Part shown: piece by piece, positions 26,768 to 35,024 of the stretch
Layout: the number at the start of each line of letters is the position of its first letter
How positions within the stretch are numbered: position 1 is the first letter of the stretch
Source: Pseudomonas gozinkensis
Lineage (GTDB): Bacteria > Pseudomonadota > Gammaproteobacteria > Pseudomonadales > Pseudomonadaceae
Direction of reading: 5' to 3'
Assembly (NCBI RefSeq): GCF_014863585.1
Contig: NZ_CP062253.1
Coordinates: 6,004,001-6,068,000 of the forward strand
DNA length: 64,000 nt
Notes under the pieces: model-generated
Seen by the model: the letters and a program-made list of their open reading frames with translations, nothing else
What the model was told of the DNA's origin: nothing
Databases searched by the model: none
Program-made: the position numbers and the translations under genes

Positions 26768-27712
26768 TCAAACGGCCTCCCGTCGCCGATCCTCCCGTGG
26801 ACACCGTGCAAACTTCGCCCGGTAGCTGCGGGTGAAATACGACGGTGATTCAAACCCGCAGGCGATGCTGACTTCCAGCACGCTCATGTCGGTCTGGCGC
26901 AACAGCTGCCGGGCCTTTTCCAGTCTCAAGCGCAGATAGAAATTGCTCGGAGTGTCGTTCAGGTGCAGGCGAAACAGGCGCTCCAGTTGCCGCCGCGTCA
27001 CCTTGATCGACTCCGCCAGTTCCAGCGTGGTCAGCGGTGGTTCGCTGTGCTGCTCCATCTCGCCGATCACATGCACCAGCTTCTTGTTGCTGATGCCGTA
27101 ACGCGTGGCGACTTCCATGCGCTGGTGGTCTTTGCGCGGACGAATCCGCCCCAATACAAACTGCTCGCTGACCTGGATCGCCAGCTGCGGGCCGTGAGCC
27201 TGGGCGATCAGGTCGAGCATCAGGTCGATGGAGGCGGTGCCGCCGGCAGACGTGATACGCCGACGGTCGATCTCGAACAGCTCCTGGGTGACGCTGAGCT
27301 GTGGATAAGATTCCTTGAAGGCATCGATGGCCTCCCAGTGCAGCGTCAGGCGATGACCATCGAGCAGGCCCGCCTCGGCAAGGACGAAGCTGCCGGTGTC
27401 GATGGCGCCGAGGGTCACGCCTTCGTTGTCCAGCCGTCGCAGCCAGTGCTCCAGCGCCGGGGTGGCGAACTTCAGCGGTTCGAAACCGGCGACCACCAGC
27501 AGCGTCGCACCCTTCTTCAGCGGTTCAAGCGCCGCATCGGCGTTGACCGACATCCCGTTGCTCGCCAGCACCGCCCCGCCATCGTCGCTCAAGACGTGCC
27601 AGCGGTACAGCTCGCCGCGAAAGCGGTTGGCCACCCGCAGCGGTTCGATCGCAGAGATGAAACCGATGGCGGAAAAACCCGGCATCAACAGAAAGTAGAA
27701 ATCCTGGGACAT
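26768..27712 (-). CDS. cdhR: Carnitine-responsive AraC/GATase1-like activator
   Basis: The 314-residue regulator has an N-terminal DJ-1/GATase1-like sensing domain (FYFLLMPGFSAIGFISAIEPL... VVAGFEPL... GAIDTGSFVLAEAGLLDG) and a C-terminal AraC HTH (LELAESIKVTRRQLERLFRLHL and VLEVSIACGFESPSYFTRSYRAKF). CdhR activates the carnitine operon in P. aeruginosa (PA5389). Here it is divergent from caiX across 192 bp, the place for its operator. It is a paralogue of GbdR in this window. Confidence 0.93.
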   Translation of the reverse strand: MSQDFYFLLMPGFSAIGFISAIEPLRVANRFRGELYRWHVLSDDGGAVLASNGMSVNADAALEPLKKGATLLVVAGFEPLKFATPALEHWLRRLDNEGVTLGAIDTGSFVLAEAGLLDGHRLTLHWEAIDAFKESYPQLSVTQELFEIDRRRITSAGGTASIDLMLDLIAQAHGPQLAIQVSEQFVLGRIRPRKDHQRMEVATRYGISNKKLVHVIGEMEQHSEPPLTTLELAESIKVTRRQLERLFRLHLNDTPSNFYLRLRLEKARQLLRQTDMSVLEVSIACGFESPSYFTRSYRAKFARCPREDRRREAV

Positions 27713-27904
27713 GGCGCGCACTCGGTCAGCGGGTAGCGTGCAACGTTGATACGCCAGTTGTCGGCGGCATTCAAGGGGACAGGTCGCTACAGTGCAAGAG
27801 CCAGTCGCCGCAGTGCGCTTTCAAGGGCGTACAGCTGCGTAATTTGAGCATCACCGGCGCACAGACACCGGAACCCACAATAACGACCTGCCGAGGAACC
27901 CGAC

Positions 27905-28849
27905 ATGAAACGACTGATCAGCAGCTGTGTTCTCGCACTCAGCGGTACCGCGTTTTTAAGCGCCAGCGTCATGGCGGCTGAACCCGCCGCCTGCCAGAAC
28001 GTGCGCATGGGTGTGGTGAACTGGACCGACGTGATCGCCACCAGTGCCATGGCTCAGGTTCTGCTCGACGGCCTCGGCTACAGCACCAAACAGACCAGCG
28101 CCTCTCAGCAAATCGTCTTCGCCGGCATCCGCGACCAGCGTCTGGACCTGTTCCTCGGCTACTGGAACCCGCTGATGACCCAGACCATCACCCCGTTCGT
28201 CGATGCAAACCAGGTCAAGGTACTTGAAGCGCCAAGCCTCAAGGACGCCCGCGCTACCCTCGCCGTGCCGACCTATCTGGCGGACAAGGGCCTGAAAACC
28301 TTCGCCGATATCGCCAAGTTCGAGAAAGAACTGGGCGGCAAGATCTACGGCATCGAGCCAGGCTCGGGCGCCAACACCCAGATCAAGGCGATGATCGCCA
28401 AGAACCAGTTCGGCCTCGGCAAGTTCCAGCTCGTGGAATCCAGCGAAGCCGGCATGCTCGCCGCCGTCGATCGCGCCGTGCGCCGCAAGGAAGCCGTGGT
28501 GTTCTTCGGCTGGGCGCCGCACCCGATGAACGTCAACGTGCAGATGACCTATCTGACCGGCAGCGACGACGCCCTCGGCCCGAACGAAGGCATGGCCACC
28601 GTGTGGACCGTCACCGCGCCGAAATACGCCGAACAATGCCCGAACGTCAGCCGCCTGCTGAGCAACCTGACGTTCACCGCCGAAGACGAGAGCCGGATGA
28701 TGCAGCCGCTGCTCGATCACAAGGATGCTTTCGAATCGGCCAGGCAATGGCTCAAGGATCACCCGCAGGACAAACAGCGCTGGCTCGAAGGCGTCACCAC
28801 CTTCGATGGCAAACCGGCGGCTGAAAACCTCCAGCTCACCAGCAAATAA
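27905..28849 (+). CDS. caiX: Carnitine-binding periplasmic protein of the Cbc ABC system
   Basis: 314 residues with signal peptide (MKRLISSCVLALSGTAFLSASVMA) and an OpuAC/ProX-type betaine-binding fold. Aromatic cage candidates include W in VVNWTDV, Y/W in LGYWNPL, and FFGWAPHPMN. CaiX delivers carnitine to the shared CbcWV permease/ATPase, since no permease genes lie beside it. The start has GAGGAACC upstream. First gene of the run caiX-cdhC-cdhA-cdhB-BBOX, divergent from its regulator cdhR. Confidence 0.93.
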   Translation: MKRLISSCVLALSGTAFLSASVMAAEPAACQNVRMGVVNWTDVIATSAMAQVLLDGLGYSTKQTSASQQIVFAGIRDQRLDLFLGYWNPLMTQTITPFVDANQVKVLEAPSLKDARATLAVPTYLADKGLKTFADIAKFEKELGGKIYGIEPGSGANTQIKAMIAKNQFGLGKFQLVESSEAGMLAAVDRAVRRKEAVVFFGWAPHPMNVNVQMTYLTGSDDALGPNEGMATVWTVTAPKYAEQCPNVSRLLSNLTFTAEDESRMMQPLLDHKDAFESARQWLKDHPQDKQRWLEGVTTFDGKPAAENLQLTSK

Positions 28850-28924
28850 ACCGCAACGAACGAACCACTTCGCAGCCCGCCACGGGCTGCGAACAGACCC
28901 ATCACGCCTGAAGGAAAACGCACC

Positions 28925-29812
28925 ATGAACCACGACGTCATCATCACCTGCGCACTCACCGGTGCTGGCGACACGACCGCCAAGAGCCCTCACGTGCCGG
29001 TCACCCCGAAACAGATCGCCGCAGCCGCAGTAGAAGCTGCCAAGGCCGGCGCCACGGTCGTGCACTGCCACGTCCGTGACCCGCAGACCGGCAAGTTCAG
29101 CCGCGACGTGGCGCTGTACCGCGAAGTCATGGAGCGCATCCGCGAAGCCGACGTCGACATCATCGTCAACCTCACCGCCGGCATGGGCGGTGACCTGGAA
29201 ATCGGCCCGGGCGAGAACCCGATGGAGTTCGGCCCGAACACCGACCTGGTCGGCCCGCTGACCCGCCTGGCCCATGTCGAAGAACTGCTGCCGGAAATCT
29301 GCACCCTGGATTGCGGCACCCTGAACTTCGGCGACGGCGACACCATTTATGTCTCCACCCCGGCCCAGTTGCGCGCCGGTGCCAAGCGCATCACCGAGCT
29401 GGGCGTGAAAGCTGAGCTGGAAATTTTCGACACCGGCCACCTGTGGTTCGCCAAACAGATGATCAAGGAAGGCCTGCTCGACAACCCGCTGTTCCAGCTG
29501 TGCCTGGGCATCCCGTGGGGCGCGCCGGCCGACACCACCACCATGAAAGCCATGGTCGACAACCTGCCCGCCGACGCCGTGTGGGCCGGGTTCGGCATCG
29601 GCCGGATGCAGATGCCGATGGCGGCGCAAGCGGTGCTGCTCGGCGGCAACGTGCGGGTCGGTCTGGAAGACAACCTGTGGCTGGACAAAGGCGTGCTGGC
29701 GACCAACGGCCAACTGGTCGAACGCGCCAGCGAGATCCTCAGCCGCCTCGGCGCCCGCGTGCTGACCCCGGCTGAAGGTCGCAAGAAGATGGGCCTGACC
29801 CAGCGCGGCTGA
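28925..29812 (+). CDS. cdhC: Dehydrocarnitine cleavage enzyme (BKACE family)
   Basis: The 295-residue beta-keto acid cleavage enzyme (DUF849) has the zinc ligands HCHVRD (H-x-H near residues 46-48) and a conserved Glu late in the barrel ([10 protein letters not shown]). It condenses 3-dehydrocarnitine with acetyl-CoA, giving acetoacetate and betainyl-CoA. It sits between caiX and cdhA as in P. aeruginosa, with AAGGAAAAC before the ATG. Confidence 0.94.
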   Translation: MNHDVIITCALTGAGDTTAKSPHVPVTPKQIAAAAVEAAKAGATVVHCHVRDPQTGKFSRDVALYREVMERIREADVDIIVNLTAGMGGDLEIGPGENPMEFGPNTDLVGPLTRLAHVEELLPEICTLDCGTLNFGDGDTIYVSTPAQLRAGAKRITELGVKAELEIFDTGHLWFAKQMIKEGLLDNPLFQLCLGIPWGAPADTTTMKAMVDNLPADAVWAGFGIGRMQMPMAAQAVLLGGNVRVGLEDNLWLDKGVLATNGQLVERASEILSRLGARVLTPAEGRKKMGLTQRG

Positions 29813-29830
29813 CGGCCACACATCAAACCC

Positions 29831-29922
29831 TGTGGGAGCGAGCTTGCTCGCGAAGAGGCCGGTACATCCGAAGCATCTTCATCAGCAGTGCCGCCGCATT
29901 CGCGAGCAAGCTCGCTCCCACA
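29831..29922. repeat. REP inverted pair between cdhC and cdhA
   Basis: 29831-29854 and 29899-29922, GCGAGC subtype, in an intercistronic gap of the carnitine operon. Confidence 0.9.
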
Positions 29923-29953
29923 GGGAATCACCGAATTTTCCCAGGAAATCACC

Positions 29954-30919
29954 ATGAGCTTTATCACCGAAATCAAAACCTTCGCAGCACTGGGCAGCGG
30001 CGTCATCGGCAGCGGCTGGGTCGCCCGCGCCCTCGCCCACGGCCTTGACGTGGTGGCCTGGGACCCGGCGCCGGGTGCCGAAGCGGCGCTGCGCAAACGC
30101 GTGGCCAACGCCTGGGGCGCACTGGAGAAAAACGGTCTGGCGCCGGGCGCTTCGCAGGATCGCCTGCGCTTTGTCGCGACCATTGAAGAATGCGTGCGCG
30201 ATGCGGATTTCATCCAGGAAAGCGCCCCGGAACGCCTTGAACTGAAACTGGAGCTGCACAGCAAAATCAGCGCGGCGGCCAAGCCGAATGCGTTGATCGG
30301 TTCCAGCACTTCCGGCCTGTTGCCGAGCGAGTTCTACGAGAGCTCGACCCACCCGGAACGCTGCGTGGTCGGTCACCCGTTCAACCCGGTTTACCTGCTG
30401 CCGCTGGTGGAAGTGGTCGGCGGCAAGAACACCGCGCCGGAAGCGGTTCAAGCGGCGATGAAAGTCTACGAATCCCTCGGCATGCGCCCGCTGCATGTGC
30501 GCAAGGAAGTGCCGGGCTTCATCGCCGACCGCCTGCTCGAAGCGCTGTGGCGCGAGGCACTGCACCTGGTCAACGATGGTGTGGCGACCACCGGTGAAAT
30601 CGACGATGCGATCCGCTTTGGCGCCGGTCTGCGCTGGTCGTTCATGGGTACATTCTTGACTTACACCCTGGCCGGTGGCGATGCCGGCATGCGCCACTTC
30701 ATGTCGCAGTTCGGCCCGGCGTTGCAGTTGCCGTGGACGTACCTGCCGGCGCCGGAACTGACCGACAAGTTGATCGACGATGTGGTGGACGGCACCAGCG
30801 ATCAACTGGGCCGGCACAGTATCTCGGCGCTGGAGCGCTATCGTGATGATTGTCTGCTGGCGGTGCTTGAGGCGGTGAAAACCACCAAAGAAAAGCACGG
30901 GATGAGTTTCAGCGAGTAA
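29954..30919 (+). CDS. cdhA: L-carnitine 3-dehydrogenase
   Basis: 321 residues of the 3-hydroxyacyl-CoA dehydrogenase fold. It has NAD-binding [19 protein letters not shown] (near residues 11-29), the catalytic region [11 protein letters not shown] and [18 protein letters not shown], and a C-terminal helical domain with [16 protein letters not shown]. It oxidises carnitine to 3-dehydrocarnitine with NAD+. The ATG at 29954 has AGGAAATCACC just upstream; a longer frame would start inside the REP. Confidence 0.95.
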   Translation: MSFITEIKTFAALGSGVIGSGWVARALAHGLDVVAWDPAPGAEAALRKRVANAWGALEKNGLAPGASQDRLRFVATIEECVRDADFIQESAPERLELKLELHSKISAAAKPNALIGSSTSGLLPSEFYESSTHPERCVVGHPFNPVYLLPLVEVVGGKNTAPEAVQAAMKVYESLGMRPLHVRKEVPGFIADRLLEALWREALHLVNDGVATTGEIDDAIRFGAGLRWSFMGTFLTYTLAGGDAGMRHFMSQFGPALQLPWTYLPAPELTDKLIDDVVDGTSDQLGRHSISALERYRDDCLLAVLEAVKTTKEKHGMSFSE

Positions 30920-30944
30920 TCCTTGCGCCAGCAATACCGGCCTC

Positions 30945-31009
30945 TTCGCGAGCAAGCTCGCTCCCACAGGGGACTGCATTTCGACTGTGGGAGCGAGCTT
31001 GCTCGCGAA
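30945..31009. repeat. REP inverted pair between cdhA and cdhB
   Basis: 30945-30968 and 30986-31009, GCGAGC subtype, only 17 bp apart, so they can form one long cruciform-like structure. Confidence 0.9.
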
Positions 31010-31048
31010 GACGGCAGCCCAGACACCACCAATGGCGGAACAGATACC

Positions 31049-31525
31049 ATGCCCACCCTCACCACCTACCAGACCCGCATCATCCCCGACTGGGTCGACT
31101 ACAACGGCCACCTGCGCGACGCCTTCTACCTGCTGATTTTCAGCTACGCCACCGACGCCCTGATGGATCGTCTCGGCATGGACAGCAACAACCGCGAAGC
31201 CAGCGGCCACTCGTTGTTCACCCTCGAACTGCACCTCAACTATCTGCACGAAGTGAAGCTCGATGCCGAAGTCGAAGTGCGCACGCAGATCATCGGCCAC
31301 GACCAGAAACGCCTGCACCTCTATCACAGCCTGCACCTGGCTGGCGGTGACAAGGAACTGGCCGGCAACGAACAGATGCTGCTGCACGTCGACCTCGCCG
31401 GGCCGCGCTCCGCACCGTTTACGCCGGACACCCTGGGCCGTCTGCAAGCCATCGTCGCCGAGCAGGCCGACCTGCCAGCGCCTGCTTACATTGGCCGGGT
31501 CATCGCCCTGCCCCCAGCCCGGTAA
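31049..31525 (+). CDS. cdhB: Betainyl-CoA thioesterase (hot-dog fold)
   Basis: 158 residues. The 4HBT-type thioesterase motif IIPDWVDYNGHLRDAFYLLIFSYATDAL (about residues 11-38) contains the Asp and Asn-Gly-His typical of the family. It releases glycine betaine from betainyl-CoA made by CdhC. The ATG at 31049 follows a weak purine-rich site; upstream in-frame sequence lies in the REP. Lies between cdhA and the gamma-butyrobetaine hydroxylase gene, so carnitine becomes glycine betaine within one operon. Confidence 0.9.
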   Translation: MPTLTTYQTRIIPDWVDYNGHLRDAFYLLIFSYATDALMDRLGMDSNNREASGHSLFTLELHLNYLHEVKLDAEVEVRTQIIGHDQKRLHLYHSLHLAGGDKELAGNEQMLLHVDLAGPRSAPFTPDTLGRLQAIVAEQADLPAPAYIGRVIALPPAR

Positions 31526-31549
31526 ATTCATCCATCGCAAGGAGCCGCC

Positions 31550-32713
31550 ATGTACACCGCCGCTGCAGTTGCCGATTTCCGTACTTATCCGTTGATCAGC
31601 GCGCTGAACGGCGTGCAGAACCTGGCGGATCGCGTCCTGATCGAATGGGCCGACGGGCGTGTCAGCCCGTTTCACCACGTGTGGCTGCGCGACAACTGTC
31701 CGTGTCCGCACTGCGTCTACAGCGTCACCCGCGAGCAGGTATTCGAGATCGTCGATGCCGCGCAGGATCTGTCGCCCTGCGCCGCGCATATCGACACCGA
31801 TGGCTGCCTGCGCATCGACTGGCAGGACGGCCACCTCAGCCGCTTCGATGCGGGTTGGCTGCGGGCCCACGCCTATGACGACGAATCCCGCGCCGAACGC
31901 CTCGCCGCCAAACCTAAACCCTTCCTGTGGCGCAGCGATTTGCAGTTGCCGGTGTTCGACTATTCGGCCCTGATGAACGACAACACCGCGCTGCTGCAAT
32001 GGTTGCTGGCGGTACGCGACATCGGCCTGACCCAGGTGCGCGGCGTACCCACCGAACCCGGCTCGCTGAAGCTGATCGCCCAGCGCATTTCGTTCATCCG
32101 CGAGAGCAATTTCGGCGTGCTGTTCAACGTGCAATCCAAGGCCGACGCCGACAGCAATGCCTACACCGCTTTCAACTTGCCGCTGCACACGGACCTGCCG
32201 ACCCGCGAGCTGCAGCCGGGCCTGCAATTTCTGCATTGTCTGGTGAATGATGCCGAAGGTGGCGAGAGCATTTTCGTCGACGGTTTTGCGATTGCCGAAG
32301 CGTTGCGTCAGGAGGATCCCGCGTCGTTTCAGGCGCTGTGCGAGGTCCCGGTGGAGTTTCGCAACAAGGACCGCCGCAGCGACTACCGCTGCCTCGCGCC
32401 GGTCATCGCCCTGGATGCGCTGGGCCGGGTCGCGGAAATCCGCATGGCCAATTTTTTGCGCGGAGCGTTCGACACGTCCGTGGAGCAAATGCCGCTGCTG
32501 TATCGCGCTTACCGGCGCTTCATCGCCATGACCCGCGAGCCACGTTTCCGGGTGATGCAGCGACTCAATCCGGGCGAGCTGTGGTGCTTCGACAACCGCC
32601 GCACCCTGCACGCACGCAATGCGTTCGACCCGACCACCGGGGCCCGGCATTTTCAGGGCTGCTACATCGATCGGGATGAACTGCTGTCACGGATTCTGGT
32701 GTTGCAGCGCTAG
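31550..32713 (+). CDS. Gamma-butyrobetaine dioxygenase (carnitine-forming)
   Basis: The 387-residue 2-oxoglutarate/Fe(II) dioxygenase has the N-terminal zinc Cys cluster CPCPHC (C50, C52, C55) of the BBOX/TMLH group. The iron ligands are H213 and D215 (LPLHTDLPTREL) and a later His in RRTLHARNAFDP, with an Arg in TGARHFQGCYID for 2-oxoglutarate. It hydroxylates gamma-butyrobetaine to L-carnitine and extends the pathway one step back. Length is close to the Pseudomonas AK1 enzyme (383 aa, from memory). AAGGAG precedes the ATG. Last gene of the rightward carnitine operon. Confidence 0.93.
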   Translation: MYTAAAVADFRTYPLISALNGVQNLADRVLIEWADGRVSPFHHVWLRDNCPCPHCVYSVTREQVFEIVDAAQDLSPCAAHIDTDGCLRIDWQDGHLSRFDAGWLRAHAYDDESRAERLAAKPKPFLWRSDLQLPVFDYSALMNDNTALLQWLLAVRDIGLTQVRGVPTEPGSLKLIAQRISFIRESNFGVLFNVQSKADADSNAYTAFNLPLHTDLPTRELQPGLQFLHCLVNDAEGGESIFVDGFAIAEALRQEDPASFQALCEVPVEFRNKDRRSDYRCLAPVIALDALGRVAEIRMANFLRGAFDTSVEQMPLLYRAYRRFIAMTREPRFRVMQRLNPGELWCFDNRRTLHARNAFDPTTGARHFQGCYIDRDELLSRILVLQR

Positions 32714-32737
32714 ACCGCGTCAGCGTTATTCGCAGGC

Positions 32738-32776
32738 AAAAAAAAGCCCCGATACAAGCCGTGACAGGATCGGGGC
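32738..32776 (-). terminator. Strong intrinsic terminator for leftward transcription
   Basis: Read leftward: GCCCCGAT stem, 15-nt loop, ATCGGGGC, then eight U (A run at 32738-32745 on the + strand). There is no U tract on the right, so it does not stop the carnitine operon. It implies a leftward transcript coming from 32.8-33.0 kb. Confidence 0.8.
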
Positions 32777-32960
32777 GAGGGTACTGTTGAGGAGCTGCCG
32801 TGGCGAGGGTGACCAAACCTTCGTGAAGCGAGCTGGGTCCAGTGTGCCCAGTCCCCTTGCCGGCAAGTTAGCCGAAAACGACATGCTCATAGCCAATGTG
32901 GACACTGCGACAAATCGCCCTTGCCGTGCCTGGGCATGCCTACCAGAATCGAGCCACGAC
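32738..32960 (-). ncRNA. Candidate leftward small RNA ending at the 32738 terminator
   Basis: The terminator lies in a gap with no leftward gene between it and gbdR (stop at 33365, with a rightward small ORF and a REP pair in between). The DNA just upstream of the terminator can form a CTGGG...CCCAG hairpin near 32830-32850 and has no coding pattern. The 5' end is not visible; the right boundary given is a guess. Confidence 0.3.
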
Positions 32961-32987
32961 CTCCGTTGCCGAAGAAGGATTCGCGTC

Positions 32988-33251
32988 ATGATGTATGCCG
33001 ATTTGATCGATCAGGAAGACCTGTTGGGCCAGCTCAAGTCGTTGGGCTTTCAAGTGCCGAGCGGCTCCACGGCCGAACAGGCTTGTGAGTGTGCGGTGCG
33101 AGGCCTGGACAATGTCCGTGCGTTCGAGCTGCGCAAAATGGTCAAGGACATGTACACCAGCGGCGCCAGCATCCAGCCTGCAGTGCGTCAGGCGATCGAC
33201 AAACAATTGTTGCCGGCATTGGCGCTATACCAACAAACCCATAGCGCCTGA
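32988..33251 (+). CDS. Small conserved-looking hypothetical protein
   Basis: 87 residues beginning MMYADLIDQEDLLGQLKSLGFQVPSG, predicted mostly helical (AEQACECAVRGLDNVRAFELRKMVKDMYTSGASIQPAVRQAIDKQLLPALALYQQ). No signal peptide and no domain I can name. GAAGAAGGA lies ~9 bp upstream. It occupies the position between gbdR and the carnitine genes where P. aeruginosa also has a small hypothetical gene. Either ATG (32988 or 32991) could start it. Confidence 0.6.
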   Translation: MMYADLIDQEDLLGQLKSLGFQVPSGSTAEQACECAVRGLDNVRAFELRKMVKDMYTSGASIQPAVRQAIDKQLLPALALYQQTHSA

Positions 33252-33260
33252 CAGGCCGCC

Positions 33261-33349
33261 ATCGCTGGCAAGCCAGCTCCCACATTGATCCGGGCGAACA
33301 CAACATTTGTGTACTGCACAGATCCTGTGGGAGCTGGCTTGCCAGCGAT
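33261..33349. repeat. REP inverted pair
   Basis: 33261-33284 and 33326-33349, GCTGGC subtype, between the small hypothetical gene and gbdR (convergent genes). Confidence 0.9.
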
Positions 33350-33364
33350 AAACGATGACCCGGT

Positions 33365-34468
33365 CTACAGCCTTACACTGGCAAAGGTCGACTCGTTGCG
33401 TGCCTGGCTCAGCGCCGACATCGGCCCGGACAACGGCGACATCACGATGGCCTGCGGCAGCGGCATCATCGCCACCTGCTGGGTGGTGTTGGAACCGACG
33501 CGTTCGTCACGCGGCGGAATGCCGAAGTATTCGCGGTAGCACTTGGAGAAGTGCGGTGTCGACACGAACCCGCAGACCGACGCCACTTCGATGATCGACA
33601 TCGGCGTCTGCTTGAGCAGTTGCCGCGCACGAATCAGGCGCAACTTGAGGTAGTAGCGCGAAGGCGAGCAGTGCAGGTATTTCTGGAACAGCCGCTCGAG
33701 CTGGCGACGGGACACGGCGACGTACACCGCCAGTTCGTCGAGGTCGATCGGCTCCTCCAGGTTGGCCTCCATCAACGCGACGATTTCCTGCAGTTTCGGC
33801 TGGTTGGTGCCAAGCATGTGTTTGAGCGGCACACGCTGGTGATCCTGCTCGTTGCGGATGCGTTCGTAGACGAACATTTCCGAGATCGCGGCGGACAGTT
33901 CACGGCCGTGATCGCGGCTGATCAGGTGCAGCATCATGTCCAGCGGCGCGGTGCCGCCGGAACTGGTGAAACGGTTGCGGTCGAGGGTGAACAGACGGGT
34001 GCTCATCGCGACGCGCGGGAAAGCTTCCTGCATCGCTGCCAGACATTCCCAGTGCACGCTGCAATCGAAGCCGTCGAGCAGGCCGGCGCAGGCCAGGGCC
34101 CAACTGCCGGTGCACACGGCGCCGAGGCGACGCGACTGACGTGCCTGGCTTTGCAGCCACGAGACGTGTTCACGGGTAACGGTGCGCTGAATGCCGATCC
34201 CGCCGCACACGATGATCGTGTCGAGGGCCGGGGCTTTGTGCATGGAGGCGTCGGGGGTGATCTGCAGACCGTCACTGGCCCAGACCTGGCCGCCATCGAC
34301 AGTGAGGGTGGTCCAGCGATACAGCTCGCGACCGGACAACTGGTTGGCCATGCGCAGCGGTTCGACTGCGGAAGCCAGGGAAATCAGCGTGAAATTGTCC
34401 AGCAGCAGAAAGCCGATGGATTGAGGCGCACGGTTCTGGGGTTGAGCCCCGGAGTTGAACGACGTCAT
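33365..34468 (-). CDS. gbdR: Glycine betaine/dimethylglycine-responsive activator
   Basis: The 367-residue AraC-family regulator has an N-terminal GATase1-like domain (IGFLLLDNFTLISLASAVEPLRMANQLSG, GAVCTGSWALACAGLLDG) and a C-terminal HTH pair (LDELAVYVAVSRRQLERLFQKYLHCSPSRYYLKLRL and IIEVASVCGFVSTPHFSKCYREYFGIPP). GbdR senses glycine betaine and dimethylglycine and activates gbc, dgc, sox, cbc and sda genes in P. aeruginosa (PA5380). The start has AGGAGAT upstream. It is placed between the carnitine and choline-uptake halves of the window. Confidence 0.96.
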   Translation of the reverse strand: MTSFNSGAQPQNRAPQSIGFLLLDNFTLISLASAVEPLRMANQLSGRELYRWTTLTVDGGQVWASDGLQITPDASMHKAPALDTIIVCGGIGIQRTVTREHVSWLQSQARQSRRLGAVCTGSWALACAGLLDGFDCSVHWECLAAMQEAFPRVAMSTRLFTLDRNRFTSSGGTAPLDMMLHLISRDHGRELSAAISEMFVYERIRNEQDHQRVPLKHMLGTNQPKLQEIVALMEANLEEPIDLDELAVYVAVSRRQLERLFQKYLHCSPSRYYLKLRLIRARQLLKQTPMSIIEVASVCGFVSTPHFSKCYREYFGIPPRDERVGSNTTQQVAMMPLPQAIVMSPLSGPMSALSQARNESTFASVRL

Positions 34469-34720
34469 CGCGGTATCTCCTCACACAAAGCGGGTGATGG
34501 CCTCAGGCGGAGGCTCTTGTTATTGCCATCGTTCTCTTGCGTGAGACGGGCTTTGTTATGACAGAGCAATTGCCATGCCTAAAATTGAATGGCTGTTCAA
34601 TAACTCCTGAAAACGACGTCGCGACGCGTCTATACAAGCGCTCCGACGAAAGGTAATTCGAAGTGCAATCAGCGGTCGCGAATGCCCTGCTCCGACGGGT
34701 GTGAGCAAATCGGTAGCACT
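34469..34720. other. gbdR upstream region
   Basis: Non-coding. It holds ATTGAA-TGGCTG-TTCAAT (34584-34601), whose arms equal the centre arms of the BetI palindrome at 42447 but with a 6-bp instead of a 2-bp gap. No other clear site is seen. Confidence 0.4.
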
Positions 34721-34858
34721 TGTGGGAACTGGCCTGCGCGCGATTGTCCTACAGTGTCACCGCAAGCACGGGTGACGGACGGTAGCGCCTGCGAATCCGG
34801 CGCTGGAGGTGGGAAAGACTCTTATCTGATAGCGACGCGCCAAAAGGTGGCGCGTTTT
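34721..34858 (+). ncRNA. Candidate rightward small RNA with three hairpins and a terminator
   Basis: Three successive hairpins: GTCACC/GGTGAC (34756-34776), GCGCC/GGCGC (34785-34803) and ACGCGCCA/TGGCGCGT (34835-34855) followed by TTTT. The last is a Rho-independent terminator reading rightward, yet no rightward gene exists between gbdR and sdaB, which both read leftward. A degenerate single REP (34721-34744) may mark the 5' side. The promoter and true 5' end are not identified. Confidence 0.4.
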
Positions 34859-34903
34859 GATTCCGGTGTGCACTTAACGCGCAGTTTTGACTGGTCCGGC
34901 CTC

Positions 34904-35009
34904 ATCGCTGGCAAGCCAGCTCCCACAGTTTGTTTGGTGTTGCTGCTATTTTGGTAACACCTCAAAACCCTGTGGGAGCTGCGGTGCGACGGTTCGACTT
35001 GCCAGCGAT
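34904..35009. repeat. REP pair, one member carrying an 18-bp central substitution
   Basis: 34904-34927 is a normal GCTGGC REP. 34971-35009 is a REP in which GGC of the 5' stem is replaced by an 18-bp GCGGTGCGACGGTTCGAC (34981-34998). The same kind of insert recurs at 62167-62184 and 40011-40028. Confidence 0.85.
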
Positions 35010-35024
35010 TGGGGCGACTCGGAA

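Noticed and set aside
34682..34957. 91-codon + strand ORF between gbdR and sdaB
   Set aside because: It reads straight through a terminator hairpin and a REP, and has no usable ribosome site or coding bias.
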